Below the pieces are notes generated by a model, which saw only the letters and a program-made list of their open reading frames with translations, searched no databases and was not told the origin of the DNA. Below, piece by piece: positions 1-9,215 of a stretch of 56,508 nucleotides of DNA. The stretch comes from an uncultured Bacilli bacterium (lineage in GTDB: Bacteria; Bacillota_I; Bacilli_A; RF39; UBA660), in assembly GCA_947589735.1 (NCBI GenBank), contig CANQCR010000011.1:1-56508 (forward strand), written 5' to 3'. Made by a program: the position numbers and the translations under genes. Position 1 is the first letter of the stretch, and the number at the start of each line of letters is the position of its first letter.

Positions 1-34
1 TATTTATCTTATCATCATAACTTAATTTACTCAT
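1..34 (-). CDS. 5' end of an ORF leaving the window, possibly a transposase OrfA
   Basis: On the minus strand an ATG at 34, preceded by a TGAGGT ribosome site six bases upstream, opens a frame reading MSKLSYDDKIN before the window ends. That opening resembles IS3-type OrfA proteins of Firmicutes, but eleven residues cannot prove it. The hairpin just upstream resembles the one at the other end of the window, which lies next to a likely insertion-sequence end. Confidence 0.35.
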   Translation of the reverse strand, partial: MSKLSYDDKIN

Positions 35-35
35 T

Positions 36-70
36 TAAAAACCTCATTTCTTTGTCCAAGAAATGGGGTT
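36..70 (-). terminator. hairpin terminator downstream of lemA
   Basis: Arms 40-52 and 58-70 form a 13-bp stem with one mismatch and a 5-base loop, followed on the minus strand by a T-run. It ends lemA transcription and separates it from the partial ORF at the edge. The bases just before it (ATATGAACCC on the minus strand) recur before the hairpin at 56476-56508. Confidence 0.6.
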
Positions 71-83
71 CATATCAGATTAG

Positions 84-629
84 TTATTCTTGTTTTAAAC
101 TGTTAATTAAATCAAGGTGATCATCATCTTGAAATAGCTCTTTTTTCTCACAATGTTTTATTTTAGCTACAATAATTGTTGGAAATTTCCCGATTAAATG
201 GTTATATTTGGTAACAACATCATTGTAGTATTTTCGTAAAGCGATAATCTCTGATTCTGAAGCGATTAAACCTATTTCAATATTAGCGTATTCATCATTA
301 CTTTTTAACACTTCATTTTCTAAAGCATAGTTATGAAACTCTTCAATAGCCGTATAAAGCTCTTTGTCTAAAGCTATATTATCCAATTTTTGCGAACGAA
401 TCTTAACGATGGTGTCTAGGATATCATCGTCTTTTTTTGTTACATTACGAATGACATCAATGGCTTTATTTAATAAATCGTAGCGTTTACTAAGTACGCT
501 TTCAATATTTGTTTCAGCTTCATTAACTCTGATTACATATTCCCTTAGATTATCTAAGGTCACAATGAATAGCGCAATCAGTAGACTTAAAACAATAAAC
601 AAAGTAAAAATAATAAACATTGTTATCAT
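84..629 (-). CDS. lemA: LemA family membrane protein
   Basis: This 181-residue protein has an N-terminal membrane segment (about residues 4-25) followed by an all-helical domain. Near residues 133-152 it carries the YN...YN..i..FP pattern typical of LemA proteins, where most of the chain lies outside the first helix. LemA function is poorly defined; in many bacteria it sits beside membrane proteases. The start at 629 has AGGTGA a few bases upstream. It is slightly shorter than many LemA proteins (about 185-200 residues) but complete. It shares the minus strand with gerQ, about 50 bases away. Family assignment is confident; role is not. Confidence 0.85.
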   Translation of the reverse strand: MITMFIIFTLFIVLSLLIALFIVTLDNLREYVIRVNEAETNIESVLSKRYDLLNKAIDVIRNVTKKDDDILDTIVKIRSQKLDNIALDKELYTAIEEFHNYALENEVLKSNDEYANIEIGLIASESEIIALRKYYNDVVTKYNHLIGKFPTIIVAKIKHCEKKELFQDDDHLDLINSLKQE

Positions 630-676
630 TCTATCACCTAGTCATTATTATAACAAATTATTATTCGTTTTACAAT

Positions 677-1021
677 CTACTGACTATTAGGATAGAAGGT
701 ATCACTAGTGTTGATATTTTCATCAAACTTTATGTAGTCAACATAAATAAGGAGCAATAAATACCAATTACCGGTATTAGGATCACTTAAAATAATGTGG
801 TCTTTACCTGATTGCTCGATAATGCCCTTGAAAACGCGATCTTTCCAATCAAGAGAATCAGCAAATGACATATATACTTCAACTTGTTTACCTCGGTTCA
901 ATCTTAAAATGTTTTCAATGTATGATTGCTCACTACTAGGTTCACTATACATTGGTATATTAGCATAGTTATTATTTATAAAAATCATCCTTTCCAGTTT
1001 AAATATATTAAAAAAAGACAT
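677..1021 (-). CDS. gerQ: GerQ-like spore coat protein
   Basis: The central and C-terminal parts match the conserved domain of GerQ (YwdL): SYIENILRLNRGKQVEVYMS followed by W..rvFkGiIEqsGkDHIiLSDP.tG..YLLLLIYVDYIkFDE. In Bacillus GerQ is a spore coat protein cross-linked by transglutaminase and needed for the cortex lytic enzyme CwlJ. The protein is 114 residues, shorter than the roughly 180 of B. subtilis because the variable N-terminal part is nearly absent. The start is uncertain: neither ATG 1021 nor ATG 988 has a well-placed ribosome site. With spoIVA elsewhere in the window it indicates an endospore programme. Confidence 0.88.
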   Translation of the reverse strand: MSFFNIFKLERMIFINNNYANIPMYSEPSSEQSYIENILRLNRGKQVEVYMSFADSLDWKDRVFKGIIEQSGKDHIILSDPNTGNWYLLLLIYVDYIKFDENINTSDTFYPNSQ

Positions 1022-1027
1022 TATTTA

Positions 1028-1036
1028 TGATATAAT
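1028..1036 (+). promoter_or_regulatory. extended -10 promoter of the M23 gene
   Basis: TGATATAAT, an extended -10 element, lies 22 bases before the ATG at 1058. No good -35 is seen. The same nine bases recur before infC, ruvA, rimP, rbfA and the gene at 43303. Confidence 0.55.
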
Positions 1037-1057
1037 AATTGTGATTGTAGGTGTTGT

Positions 1058-2176
1058 ATGAAAAAACGAAATAAAGTAATGTTTTTAATATACTTTCTTT
1101 TAATAGGACTTCTTTTGTTTATAAGCCCTAATGTTACAGATGTAGTAAATGCGCTAGATTATGTAGCCTGCGGTTCGGCAACAGGTATACCTAAACCATT
1201 GCCACAAATAACAACAATTGCTTACACAGTACTTATGGTTGGGGGACCACTAGTACTGGTTATATCTGCTATTATGACTTTAATAAAAGCGTCATCAAGG
1301 AATGATTCCGATGAGATTGAAAAGGCTAAAAATAAATTATTGCGAAAATTTTTATTTGCTGCTCTTTTATTTTTAATCTCTACTATGACACAATTCTTTT
1401 TAGGACGTGTTACTAGCACAAAATCAGATCAAAAAACTATGGCTACATGTATGAAATGCTTTTTATATTTTAATAATAAAGATTGTGTTCCATCCACGTC
1501 TGGTAATGATGTTGAAGAAGGTACATATTCAGAAGCTTATAGCAATGTAGCTAATGCTGGATATCCACCACAAATTTGCGATGGTAATAAAGTCCCAGGA
1601 AAATTAAATAAATCGTTATTCGAACCTAGTGACTATGCTAAAAGTCAAGGACTTGATTTTTGGTGGCCACTTGAAAAGGTAGGCGTTGGATCTTCTTGGT
1701 ATGGGATTCGTAAGCATCCCATTGAGGGTGTATGTAAATTGCATGCTGGTTCTGACTTACCTGCTAGTATGAAAGACGGAAGCTATGCAATGGAAGCTGG
1801 AAAAGTTATCGAGGTATCCTATAGTCGAGCAAATACAGGTTGGGGTACATACGTTAAAATAGAACATAAGAATGGATATTATTCTTTATATGCTCATCAT
1901 GAAAAAATATTCGTTAAAGCTGGCGATAGGGTTGTAAAGGGTCAATTGTTAGGTTGTGTAGGAAGCACTGGAGCTTCAACAGGACCTCATCTTCATTTTG
2001 AAATATATCACCCTAATACGGAAAATGCTTTAAAATATTATAATATTCCAGAAAACTCAACCGCATATAATTATGACAATGATTATTGCGATTATAGATG
2101 TATGCCAACTTCAGCTGTTGTAATATGTTCTGAATCGAAGGGAACATGTTGTTATTCAAAAAATGATAAACATTGA
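1058..2176 (+). CDS. Pilin-like (TrbC/VirB2-type) membrane domain fused to an M23 peptidase
   Basis: The 372-residue protein starts with a signal/TM segment (about 8-30). Two further hydrophobic helices (about 52-73 and 92-113) are separated by a short charged loop, a layout like TrbC/VirB2 pilin-like proteins of Gram-positives. After a Cys-containing linker comes a LytM/M23 metallopeptidase domain with the zinc-site pattern: HAGSD near residue 228, a YAHH stretch, and GPHLHFEI near 308-315. M23 enzymes cut peptidoglycan cross-bridges, and the domain is predicted to lie outside the membrane. Several cysteines (CMKC, CDYRC, CCYS) may form disulfides. The gene stands alone, with an extended -10 upstream and a hairpin downstream. 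The peptidase call is firm; the pilin-like call rests on topology only. Confidence 0.8.
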   Translation: MKKRNKVMFLIYFLLIGLLLFISPNVTDVVNALDYVACGSATGIPKPLPQITTIAYTVLMVGGPLVLVISAIMTLIKASSRNDSDEIEKAKNKLLRKFLFAALLFLISTMTQFFLGRVTSTKSDQKTMATCMKCFLYFNNKDCVPSTSGNDVEEGTYSEAYSNVANAGYPPQICDGNKVPGKLNKSLFEPSDYAKSQGLDFWWPLEKVGVGSSWYGIRKHPIEGVCKLHAGSDLPASMKDGSYAMEAGKVIEVSYSRANTGWGTYVKIEHKNGYYSLYAHHEKIFVKAGDRVVKGQLLGCVGSTGASTGPHLHFEIYHPNTENALKYYNIPENSTAYNYDNDYCDYRCMPTSAVVICSESKGTCCYSKNDKH

Positions 2177-2201
2177 CAAACTTCCCTAGTTGTGATAACA
2201 T
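2173..2201 (+). promoter_or_regulatory. promoter of trhP1-trhP2
   Basis: TTGACA (2173-2178, including the stop codon of the previous gene), a 17-base spacer and TAACAT (2196-2201) with a TGA extension. Transcription would begin in or just before the hairpin at 2205-2225. Confidence 0.5.
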
Positions 2202-2204
2202 TAG

Positions 2205-2230
2205 GACGTCTTCATAGAAGACGTCTTTTT
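2205..2230 (+). terminator. perfect 9-bp hairpin with T-tract
   Basis: Arms 2205-2213 and 2217-2225 pair perfectly around a 3-base loop and are followed by five T. It terminates the M23 gene but also lies at the expected 5' end of the trhP1 transcript. Confidence 0.75.
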
Positions 2231-2244
2231 GTGTAGGAGGGTTT

Positions 2245-3090
2245 ATGGCATTAGTTACAATTCCAAATTCGGTTGATAACATCAATAATTTAGATAGTAT
2301 ATTAATCGGCTTAGAAGGGTATAGCATCAATGTTTTAACAGTTAAAATGAATGAACTAAGAAAAATTGTTCAAGCTAAAAAAAGCGTTTTTGTATCCCTA
2401 AATAAAAATTTTACAAATAGTGAATTAGACGCCTTAACTGATGTCATTAAAATGTTATCTAAGCTTAAAATTGCTGGCATTTTTTATTATGATGTAGCGG
2501 TTTTAAACATTGTCAATAAACTAAAAATTGATATAAAGTTAATTTGGGCAGCTGAGCATCTTACAACTAATTACTATACAATCAATTATTGGCACCGTCA
2601 CGGTGCTTGGGGAACCTTTCTTTCTTCAGAGATTACTTTTGAAGAAATTAAAGAGATTGTTCAAAACACCGATAGCAATTTATTTATTCAATTATTTGGT
2701 TATATTCCAATGTATGCCTCACGCCGTCATGCTGTTAAAAACTACCTAAGAAACTTTAATCTTAATGATAATAGTACTAACTACACAATTTCAAAAGAGG
2801 GAAAAGAATACGCCATTTTAGATAATTCTGAAGGGACACAAATATACTCATCATTTATACTAAATGGCCTAAGGGAGTATTTACAATTACGCGACATAGT
2901 TCCTTATATTGTAATCAATGGCTATGGTCTTGACAGTGAGCAGTTATTAAAAGTAATAGGCTTGTTTAATAGTGCAAATAGTAATAATATTGAAAAATCA
3001 ATTACAACTTTACAGCAGATGTTTGATAATTTAGAAAGTGGTTTCTTACACGAAGAAACAATATATCAGGTGAAGAAAAATGCGAGTTAA
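2245..3090 (+). CDS. trhP1: U32-family protein, YrrN/TrhP1-like
   Basis: A 281-residue protein that looks like the shorter, divergent member of the U32 pair found in Bacilli (YrrN beside YrrO). That pair takes part in prephenate-dependent formation of 5-hydroxyuridine at tRNA position 34. It lacks the full U32 signature and cysteine cluster of its partner, as YrrN does. Its reading frame overlaps the next gene by 11 bases, pointing to translational coupling. The ribosome site TAGGAGGG at 2233-2240 fits the ATG. Assignment rests mainly on order (yrrN-yrrO-udk-greA in Bacillus) plus weak similarity. Confidence 0.72.
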   Translation: MALVTIPNSVDNINNLDSILIGLEGYSINVLTVKMNELRKIVQAKKSVFVSLNKNFTNSELDALTDVIKMLSKLKIAGIFYYDVAVLNIVNKLKIDIKLIWAAEHLTTNYYTINYWHRHGAWGTFLSSEITFEEIKEIVQNTDSNLFIQLFGYIPMYASRRHAVKNYLRNFNLNDNSTNYTISKEGKEYAILDNSEGTQIYSSFILNGLREYLQLRDIVPYIVINGYGLDSEQLLKVIGLFNSANSNNIEKSITTLQQMFDNLESGFLHEETIYQVKKNAS

Positions 3091-4300
3091 ACCGGAGTTA
3101 TTAGCGCCAGCTGGAGATCTTGAAAGGCTTAAGATAGCTCTTTTATATGGAGCCGATGCCGTTTATTGTGGTGGGCCAGGATTTGGTTTGAGAGCTAATG
3201 CTGTTAATTTTACTTTTAATGAATTAGAAGAGGGTATTGCTTTTGCGCATAACCTAGGTAAAAAAGTCTATGTTACTGTTAATATTGTTCTACATAACAA
3301 GGAAGCCAGAAAATTAAAAGAATATTTAATCAAACTAGATTCTCTTCATCCGGATGCGATAATTGTAAGCGATCCATATGTCATGGAAGTAGCCAAAGAA
3401 AATACTAGCTTAGATATCCATTTATCGACGCAACAATCAACCTTAAATTATGAAAGTTGTGAGTTTTTCTATCAAGAAGGAGTAAAAAGGATTGTCTTAG
3501 CCCGGGAATGCACTAAAGAAGATATCAAGGAAATCATTCAAAAGGTTCCCGTTGAAATTGAAGTCTTTATCCATGGGGCGATGTGTGCGGGTTATAGTGG
3601 ACGATGTGTGTTATCTAATTTCTTAACCAAACGTGACGCTAATCGCGGTGGCTGTAGTCAAATATGCCGTTGGGATTTTAAACTAAAGGGTGATGGCAAG
3701 GAAATTAATGGAGGAAAAGACTTTACTTTATGTAGCAAAGATTTATCTTTACTAAAGTATTTGCCTGAGATGATTGATATGGGGATTACCTCGTTTAAAA
3801 TTGAAGGACGGATGCGTTCTATTTACTATATTGCGACCGTTGTATCAATTTATCGTAAAGCAATTGATGAATATTGGAACAATCCTAAAAAATATGAATA
3901 TAATAAGGAGTATGAAAGAATATTAAGGCGTTGCGCTAACCGTGATTCCGTGGCTCAATTCTTTAATGGCATTAACGATGAAACTTGTAGTTATTATAAC
4001 GGCCGGGAGGAAGTTTCCAATCAAGATTTTTTAGGACAGATTATGACCTATGATGATGAAACGCATATGGCGACAATCGAACAACGAAATTATTTTAAAA
4101 AGGGTGACGTCGTTGAAATATTTGGACCAAATCATGAAACTTATACTCTTAAAATAGGTGAAATATTTGATGAAAATGGGGATAAAATTGATATTGTAAG
4201 ACATCCAAAGCAAATCATTAAAATGTATGTCGAACCTCAATTATATCCGTTTGATTTAATGCGTCAGAGTGTTGTTGACAATGACGTAAAAAAGTGGTAA
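3080..4300 (+). CDS. trhP2: U32-family tRNA hydroxylation protein TrhP2 (YrrO)
   Basis: A 406-residue protein of the U32 family. It opens with KPELLAPAGDLERLKIALLY and contains the U32 signature EVFIHGAMCAGYSGRCVLSN, followed by a further Cys pair (GGCSQICRW) expected to hold an iron-sulfur cluster. The family was first named peptidase, but this subgroup acts in prephenate-dependent tRNA 5-hydroxyuridine (ho5U34) formation. It overlaps trhP1 and is followed after 34 bases by greA, as in Bacillus apart from udk. The length is normal for the family. Confidence 0.88.
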   Translation: MRVKPELLAPAGDLERLKIALLYGADAVYCGGPGFGLRANAVNFTFNELEEGIAFAHNLGKKVYVTVNIVLHNKEARKLKEYLIKLDSLHPDAIIVSDPYVMEVAKENTSLDIHLSTQQSTLNYESCEFFYQEGVKRIVLARECTKEDIKEIIQKVPVEIEVFIHGAMCAGYSGRCVLSNFLTKRDANRGGCSQICRWDFKLKGDGKEINGGKDFTLCSKDLSLLKYLPEMIDMGITSFKIEGRMRSIYYIATVVSIYRKAIDEYWNNPKKYEYNKEYERILRRCANRDSVAQFFNGINDETCSYYNGREEVSNQDFLGQIMTYDDETHMATIEQRNYFKKGDVVEIFGPNHETYTLKIGEIFDENGDKIDIVRHPKQIIKMYVEPQLYPFDLMRQSVVDNDVKKW

Positions 4301-4334
4301 GATTTTATACAAATTTAGAAAGTTTAGGTGAATT

Positions 4335-4808
4335 ATGATGAAAAGTGAAAAAGCTATTTATTTAACAGAAGAAGGATTAGAAGAAATCAAAAAAGAGCTA
4401 AATATTCTAAAATTAGAGAAAAGACCGGAAATAATCCAAGCTTTAAAAGATGCTAGAGCTTTAGGTGATTTAAGTGAAAATGCTGAATACGATGCTGCTC
4501 GTAATGAGCAAGCTGTTGTGGAAGCTCGCATTAAAGAACTAGAAATGATGATTGAAAAAGCGACGATTATTAAAGATATAAATACTGATGTTGTTTCTTT
4601 AGGAACAAAAGTAACTATTGAATACGTGGAAGATCATGAACAAGAAGAATATTCTATCGTTGGAAGTAAGGAAGCTGATCCTTTTACTAATAAAATTTCT
4701 AACGAATCACCAATTGCGAAAGCTATTATGGGTTCTAAAGTCGGAAATATTGTCAGTGTTGAAAGCCCAAATGGTACTTATGACGTTAAAATAGTCGCTA
4801 TAGCATAG
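4335..4808 (+). CDS. greA: Transcription elongation factor GreA
   Basis: 157 residues, the usual GreA length. The N-terminal coiled coil carries the GDLSENAEYDAARNEQ signature near residues 47-62, and the C-terminal FKBP-like domain ends with the typical pattern (SPIAKAIMG.KvGd.v). GreA binds the secondary channel of RNA polymerase and stimulates cleavage of backtracked RNA. AGGTGA lies upstream; either of two adjacent ATGs could start. The stop codon lies inside the terminator stem. Confidence 0.96.
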   Translation: MMKSEKAIYLTEEGLEEIKKELNILKLEKRPEIIQALKDARALGDLSENAEYDAARNEQAVVEARIKELEMMIEKATIIKDINTDVVSLGTKVTIEYVEDHEQEEYSIVGSKEADPFTNKISNESPIAKAIMGSKVGNIVSVESPNGTYDVKIVAIA

Positions 4809-4827
4809 TTAATCTATGCTTTTTTTA
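4802..4827 (+). terminator. greA terminator
   Basis: Arms 4802-4808 and 4814-4820 form a 7-bp stem around TTAAT, followed by seven T. The greA stop codon is part of the left arm. Confidence 0.85.
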
Positions 4828-4850
4828 TATACATAATTTTTATGCACAAG

Positions 4851-4877
4851 AAAAAGGGAAACTAATTCCCTTTTTTT
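4851..4877 (-). terminator. clpP terminator, works on both strands
   Basis: A-rich arm 4851-4860 pairs with 4866-4875 around a 5-base loop; T-runs occur in both readings. It lies between the convergent genes greA and clpP. Confidence 0.75.
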
Positions 4878-5440
4878 AGTATCTTATCAATTATCCCATA
4901 ATTTAGGGATTCATCCGCGCTCATATAGTTATCTCGGTCAGTATCTTTTTCAATTATATTGATATCTTTTCCAGTATTAAAAGCTAAGAGTTTATTTAAT
5001 TTATCTTTTAATTTAAGAATGTGTTCGGCAACAATTTTAATTTCCGTTGCCTGACCTTCAACCCCACCTAGAGGTTGATGAATCATAATCTCACTATTTG
5101 GCAGGCTATATCTTTTACCTTTCGTCCCACTAGAAAGAAGAAATGCCCCCATACTAGCCGCCATGCCGATACAAATTGTCGATACATCACTTTTAATAAA
5201 ATTGATAGTATCATATATAGCCATCCCGTCTGTAACACTCCCCCCAGGGGAATTGATATAAAGACTGATATCTTGATGATTAATAGAATCCAAATATAAA
5301 AGTTCACTAATAATGATATTAGCGCTAGCGCTTGTAATTTCCCCACCTAAAATGATAATTCGATCTTCTAAAAGTCTTGAATATAAATCGTAGACACGTT
5401 CACTATTATGTTTCTTTTCGATAATATTTGGAATAATCAA
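4862..5440 (-). CDS. clpP: ATP-dependent Clp protease proteolytic subunit ClpP
   Basis: The open frame extends farther upstream, but homology begins at [24 protein letters not shown] at 5440 preceded by AGGAGA at proper distance is the best start, giving 192 residues, normal for ClpP. The catalytic triad is visible: Ser in GMAASMGAF, His in IMIHQPLGG, Asp in [11 protein letters not shown]. ClpP forms a 14-subunit chamber fed by Clp ATPases. The clpB-type ATPase of this window is not its partner, since ClpB lacks the ClpP-binding loop. No CIRCE or CtsR-like operator was seen in its upstream region. Confidence 0.95.
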   Translation of the reverse strand: MIIPNIIEKKHNSERVYDLYSRLLEDRIIILGGEITSASANIIISELLYLDSINHQDISLYINSPGGSVTDGMAIYDTINFIKSDVSTICIGMAASMGAFLLSSGTKGKRYSLPNSEIMIHQPLGGVEGQATEIKIVAEHILKLKDKLNKLLAFNTGKDINIIEKDTDRDNYMSADESLNYGIIDKILKKGN

Positions 5441-5488
5441 AGTATCATCTCCTATAATTATAATAGGCAATGATTTATTAAATATGCA

Positions 5489-5525
5489 AAAAGATAATGA
5501 CAAAACTATCTTTTTTTGGTAAAAT
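5489..5525 (+). promoter_or_regulatory. promoter of the nucleoside kinase, embedded in a hairpin with T-tract
   Basis: ATGACA (5497-5502), 17 bases, TAAAAT (5520-5525). The -35 lies in the loop of a hairpin (AAAGATA paired with TATCTTT), and the T-tract of that hairpin makes up the spacer. No upstream plus-strand gene needs a terminator here. Confidence 0.55.
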
Positions 5526-5551
5526 TGATATGAGAATAGAGGGCGTTTGCT

Positions 5552-7222
5552 ATGGATAAAAAAGTTACCATTACATATAAAAATAGCCAAGAAACAATTG
5601 TTCCCTTAGGAATGACCTTAAAAGAGTTAAGTACGCACTTTAAAGCTGATTTGAAGTACGATATTTTAATAGCTAAAGTTGACAATGATTTGGCTGAACT
5701 AAGCGATACGATTACAAGAAAATGTAATGTGCAGTTTTTTGATCGCTCTACGACTTTAGGTCGGTGTGTTTATGCTGCTAGTGCTAATTTTATTTTGGTG
5801 GCAGCTGTTAAGAATGTCTTAGGTGAAGATGCTAGAGTTATTGTCCACCATTCCCTTGATAATGGTGTTTATTGCCACATTGAAAATGCAATGGTCACTA
5901 AAAAGACTATTCAACAACTAGAAGAAGAAATGTGGCGGTTAGTCAAAGCAGATATACCATTTGAAAAAATTAGTGTATCTAGAACAGACGCTATTAAATA
6001 TTTTAAAAATCATCATCATTTAGATAAGGTTGATGTCTTAAAGTATGTGTCTAACTCTTATGTTAGTTTATATCGCTTAGAAAATTTATATGACTATTTT
6101 TATATTCGTTTATGTTATAGTACTGGTCAAATTAATGATTTTAAACTTACTTACGTTGGTGGGGTTGAAGGAACGGGCTTCGTCTTATCAATACCAAGTC
6201 TTGAAGACCCTAGTACAACGCATGATTATGTTGAAAGAGAAAAATTATCTGATGCTTTTGTCGATTTAGAAACAATTCTAACTTCTTGGGGTATTGAACA
6301 CGTATCTGATATTAATAGAGTTGTATCTAATGCGGCATCAACGGATTTAATTGTTAACTCAGAAGCTTACTATGATTCACAGCTTCATCGGGCTGCTGAT
6401 GATATATTTATGCATAAAGATGTCAGAATGGTCTTAATTGCAGGGCCTTCTAGTAGTGGTAAAACGACGACAGCTAAAAAACTTACAGCTTATTTAAAAA
6501 GCCGGGGTAAAGGTGTTTTACAAATATCTACTGATGATTATTTTGTTAACAAAGTAGACACGCCTAAAGCACCTGATGGCAGTTATGATTTTGAATCTTT
6601 ATATGCTGTTGATCTTAAACTTTTTAATGATCACTTGAAGCGTTTAATGGCTGGTGAAGAAGTTGAAAGACCAACTTATAACTTTGTAACGGGTAAAAGA
6701 GAATATAATAAAGACTTTATTAAGCTTAAAGATAATGATATAATGGTTATAGAGGGTATTCATTCATTGAACTCTGAATTGACGAATAAGATTGATGCTA
6801 AATATAAGTATCATATCTATATTAGCCCCTTAATTCCTCTTAATATTGATAATCATAGTCATATTCATACAACTGATGTTCGTAAACTCCGCCGTATTGT
6901 TAGAGATAGTAGAACAAGAGGTAGAGGTGCTTTAGATACATTGAATATGTGGTCATCAATCCGTAAGGGTGAGGAAAGAAACATTTACCCTTATCAACAT
7001 CGGGCTGATTTTGTTATCAATTCGACTTTAATATATGAAATAGGTGTTTTAAAGACTTATGCTGAACCACTCCTTTTCTGTGTTAGAGAAGATGATGAAG
7101 TTTATCCTGAAGCATTACGGTTAATTAATTTCCTACGTAATTTTGTAGCGATACCAAGTGATGCTGTACCAATCGATTCTGTTTTAAGAGAGTTTATTGG
7201 TGGTAGTTGTTTTGAAGATTAG
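5552..7222 (+). CDS. Nucleoside (uridine) kinase with N-terminal TGS/tRNA-synthetase-like domains
   Basis: 556 residues in three parts: an N-terminal ubiquitin-like TGS domain (about 1-60), a threonyl-tRNA-synthetase-like second additional domain (about 60-260), and a uridine-kinase-type P-loop domain from about 285. The Walker A stretch is [15 protein letters not shown] near residue 297, followed by STDDYFVNK and IEGIHSLN. It is much longer than Bacillus Udk (about 210) but matches the long Firmicute nucleoside kinases. Predicted reaction: phosphorylation of uridine or a related nucleoside. It follows the Bacillus order udk near greA, with clpP inverted between. Substrate is not certain. Confidence 0.85.
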   Translation: MDKKVTITYKNSQETIVPLGMTLKELSTHFKADLKYDILIAKVDNDLAELSDTITRKCNVQFFDRSTTLGRCVYAASANFILVAAVKNVLGEDARVIVHHSLDNGVYCHIENAMVTKKTIQQLEEEMWRLVKADIPFEKISVSRTDAIKYFKNHHHLDKVDVLKYVSNSYVSLYRLENLYDYFYIRLCYSTGQINDFKLTYVGGVEGTGFVLSIPSLEDPSTTHDYVEREKLSDAFVDLETILTSWGIEHVSDINRVVSNAASTDLIVNSEAYYDSQLHRAADDIFMHKDVRMVLIAGPSSSGKTTTAKKLTAYLKSRGKGVLQISTDDYFVNKVDTPKAPDGSYDFESLYAVDLKLFNDHLKRLMAGEEVERPTYNFVTGKREYNKDFIKLKDNDIMVIEGIHSLNSELTNKIDAKYKYHIYISPLIPLNIDNHSHIHTTDVRKLRRIVRDSRTRGRGALDTLNMWSSIRKGEERNIYPYQHRADFVINSTLIYEIGVLKTYAEPLLFCVREDDEVYPEALRLINFLRNFVAIPSDAVPIDSVLREFIGGSCFED

Positions 7223-7236
7223 AAAGAAGGAAAAAA

Positions 7237-8244
7237 ATGACAAGAATTGCAATTAATGGATTTGGAAGAATTGGAAGACTAGCTTTTAGACAAATGTTTA
7301 ATAACCCTGATTTTGAAGTTGTGGCTATTAATGATTTAACAAGCCCTGAGATGTTAGCCCACTTACTAAAGTATGATTCAGCTCAAAAAAGATATGAATT
7401 AGCTGATAAAGTTACTTATGAAGAAGGAGCTTTAATTGTTGATGGTAAAAGAATACCTGTCTATGCTAACGCTAACCCTGAAGAGTTACCTTGGGGTGAA
7501 TTAAATGTTGATGTTGTTATGGAATGTACGGGTTTCTTCTGCTCTAAAGAAAAATCAATGGCCCACATTAGAGCCGGTGCTAAAAAAGTTATTATTTCTG
7601 CACCAGCTGGCAATGACCTTCCAACGGTTGTTTATGGCGTTAATGAGAGTATTTTAAAACCTGAAGATACAATTATTTCCGCAGCTAGTTGTACGACAAA
7701 CTGTTTAGCGCCAATGGCTAATGCCTTAAATAATTATGTTAAAATTACATCTGGTATTATGACAACGGTTCATGCTTATACAGGCGATCAAATGATTCTT
7801 GATGGACCACATCGTAAGGGTGATTTAAGAAGAGCACGTGCCGGAGCTATCAACATTGTTCCAAACTCAACAGGTGCTGCTAAAGCTATCGGCTTAGTTA
7901 TTCCTGAACTTGATGGCAAATTGATTGGTGGAGCGCAAAGAGTACCTGTACCTGATGGATCATTAACGATACTTGATGCTGTTGTTGAAAGAGAAGTTAC
8001 CAAAGATGAAATTAATGCGATGATGAAATCATGTGTTAGTCCATCATATGGCTATACGGATGAACCAATTGTATCAACCGATATTATTGGTGATACGCAT
8101 GGATCTGTCTTTGATGCTACGCAAACTAAGGTTATCAATTTAGGCGATGGTAAGTCTTTAGTTCAAGTTGTATCATGGTATGATAATGAAAACTCATACA
8201 CGAGCCAAATGGTTAGAACAGCAAGTTATATTGCTAATATGTAA
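7237..8244 (+). CDS. gapA: Glyceraldehyde-3-phosphate dehydrogenase, type I
   Basis: 335 residues, standard length. The N-terminal NAD-binding fold starts [14 protein letters not shown]. The catalytic cysteine is in [13 protein letters not shown] (near residue 152), and the C-terminal [14 protein letters not shown] is typical. It oxidises glyceraldehyde 3-phosphate in glycolysis. It lies 15 bases after the kinase gene with AGAAAGAAGG as ribosome site, so the two are probably co-transcribed. A poor hairpin with a long T-tract follows. Confidence 0.97.
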   Translation: MTRIAINGFGRIGRLAFRQMFNNPDFEVVAINDLTSPEMLAHLLKYDSAQKRYELADKVTYEEGALIVDGKRIPVYANANPEELPWGELNVDVVMECTGFFCSKEKSMAHIRAGAKKVIISAPAGNDLPTVVYGVNESILKPEDTIISAASCTTNCLAPMANALNNYVKITSGIMTTVHAYTGDQMILDGPHRKGDLRRARAGAINIVPNSTGAAKAIGLVIPELDGKLIGGAQRVPVPDGSLTILDAVVEREVTKDEINAMMKSCVSPSYGYTDEPIVSTDIIGDTHGSVFDATQTKVINLGDGKSLVQVVSWYDNENSYTSQMVRTASYIANM

Positions 8245-8252
8245 ACTAATTT

Positions 8253-8300
8253 TAAAAAGAGGGAAGCTTTATTGTCTTTTCTTTTTTTTTTTGCTACAAT
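8253..8300 (+). promoter_or_regulatory. weak terminator running into an extended -10 promoter
   Basis: GGGAAG (8261-8266) can pair with CTTTTC, followed by eleven T (8282-8292). TTGTCT (8272-8277), 17 bases and TACAAT (8295-8300) with a TGC extension form a promoter for the PrsW-like gene; the T-tract is the spacer. Confidence 0.5.
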
Positions 8301-8324
8301 TTTCTATGGAATAGAGGTTGTGAA

Positions 8325-9170
8325 ATGGTTATTATTTTACTAATTTTATCTACTTTGCCAGTCTATATCTTTGGACGTATTGTCTATAAGAACGATTTTG
8401 ATAAGGAACCTAAAAGCATTCTTACGAAGCTTTTCTTTTGCGGTATTGGCGCTACTATTTTGACAACTTTCATAACGATGGCTCTATCTTATTTTATTCC
8501 TTTTTTTAGTAGTGAAGAGGGGTTAAATGTAATTGAGCTTATTCCTTATACTTTCATTGGTATTGCTTTAATTGAAGAGTTTTCTAAATGGATTTTCGTC
8601 TATAATTTAGAATATAATGATAATGAGTTTAATCATTTGTATGATGGTATTGTCTATGCTGGCTTTGTAGCTTTAGGCTTTGCTTGTATTGAAAATGTTT
8701 TATATGTCATTCAAGCAGATATTCAAACGGCCATTTTTAGAGCCTTTTTAGCTATCCCTGGTCATTTATGCGATGGGGTAATGATGGGATATTATCTATC
8801 ATTAGCAAAACTTGCGCTTATCAATAATAATCCAAAATTATCTAAGAAAAATAAGATTCTTAGCTTACTAGTACCTGTTATGACTCACGGCATTTATGAT
8901 TATTTATTATATGCGGCTAGTGCGACAGAGAACGCTATATTTACCTTTGCTTTCTTATTGTTTATTGTGTTTTTCTTTAATTATTGTTATGGCAAGGCGA
9001 TGCAATTTGCTAAAAACTATTATAATTTAAATCCTAAATATATATCGGAACATCAACGAAAAGAACAACTTGGACAGTTAAATAAAGAAGATGTGGTGAT
9101 TGCTTGTCCTAAATGTGGTATGAAAACGAGTGACCATTTTTGTAGTAATTGTGGTTATCACATAAAATAA
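8325..9170 (+). CDS. PrsW-type intramembrane metalloprotease with C-terminal zinc ribbon
   Basis: 281 residues with about seven to eight hydrophobic helices. The PrsW motifs are present: EEFSKW near residue 84, FACIENVLY in the next helices, GHLCDGVMMG and a later MTHGIYDY. PrsW cleaves anti-sigma factors within the membrane in Bacillus; its substrate here is unknown. The C-terminus adds a zinc ribbon with two CxxC pairs (CPKCGMKTSDHFCSNCGY), a tail that recurs in the unrelated TIM44-like proteins of this window. The ATG has GAGG upstream. Confidence 0.8.
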   Translation: MVIILLILSTLPVYIFGRIVYKNDFDKEPKSILTKLFFCGIGATILTTFITMALSYFIPFFSSEEGLNVIELIPYTFIGIALIEEFSKWIFVYNLEYNDNEFNHLYDGIVYAGFVALGFACIENVLYVIQADIQTAIFRAFLAIPGHLCDGVMMGYYLSLAKLALINNNPKLSKKNKILSLLVPVMTHGIYDYLLYAASATENAIFTFAFLLFIVFFFNYCYGKAMQFAKNYYNLNPKYISEHQRKEQLGQLNKEDVVIACPKCGMKTSDHFCSNCGYHIK

Positions 9171-9181
9171 AGAAATTATAC

Positions 9182-9209
9182 TTGACAATCATTAAAAATG
9201 TGATATAAT
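9182..9209 (+). promoter_or_regulatory. promoter of infC-rpmI-rplT
   Basis: TTGACA (9182-9187), 16-base spacer, TATAAT (9204-9209) with TGA extension. One of the best promoters of the window; transcription should start near 9216. Confidence 0.8.
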
Positions 9210-9215
9210 CTAATA

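Noticed and set aside
5441-5590. Longer ClpP from an upstream ATG
   Set aside because: The extra 50 residues have no ClpP similarity and cover the divergent promoter region; TTG 5440 has the proper ribosome site.
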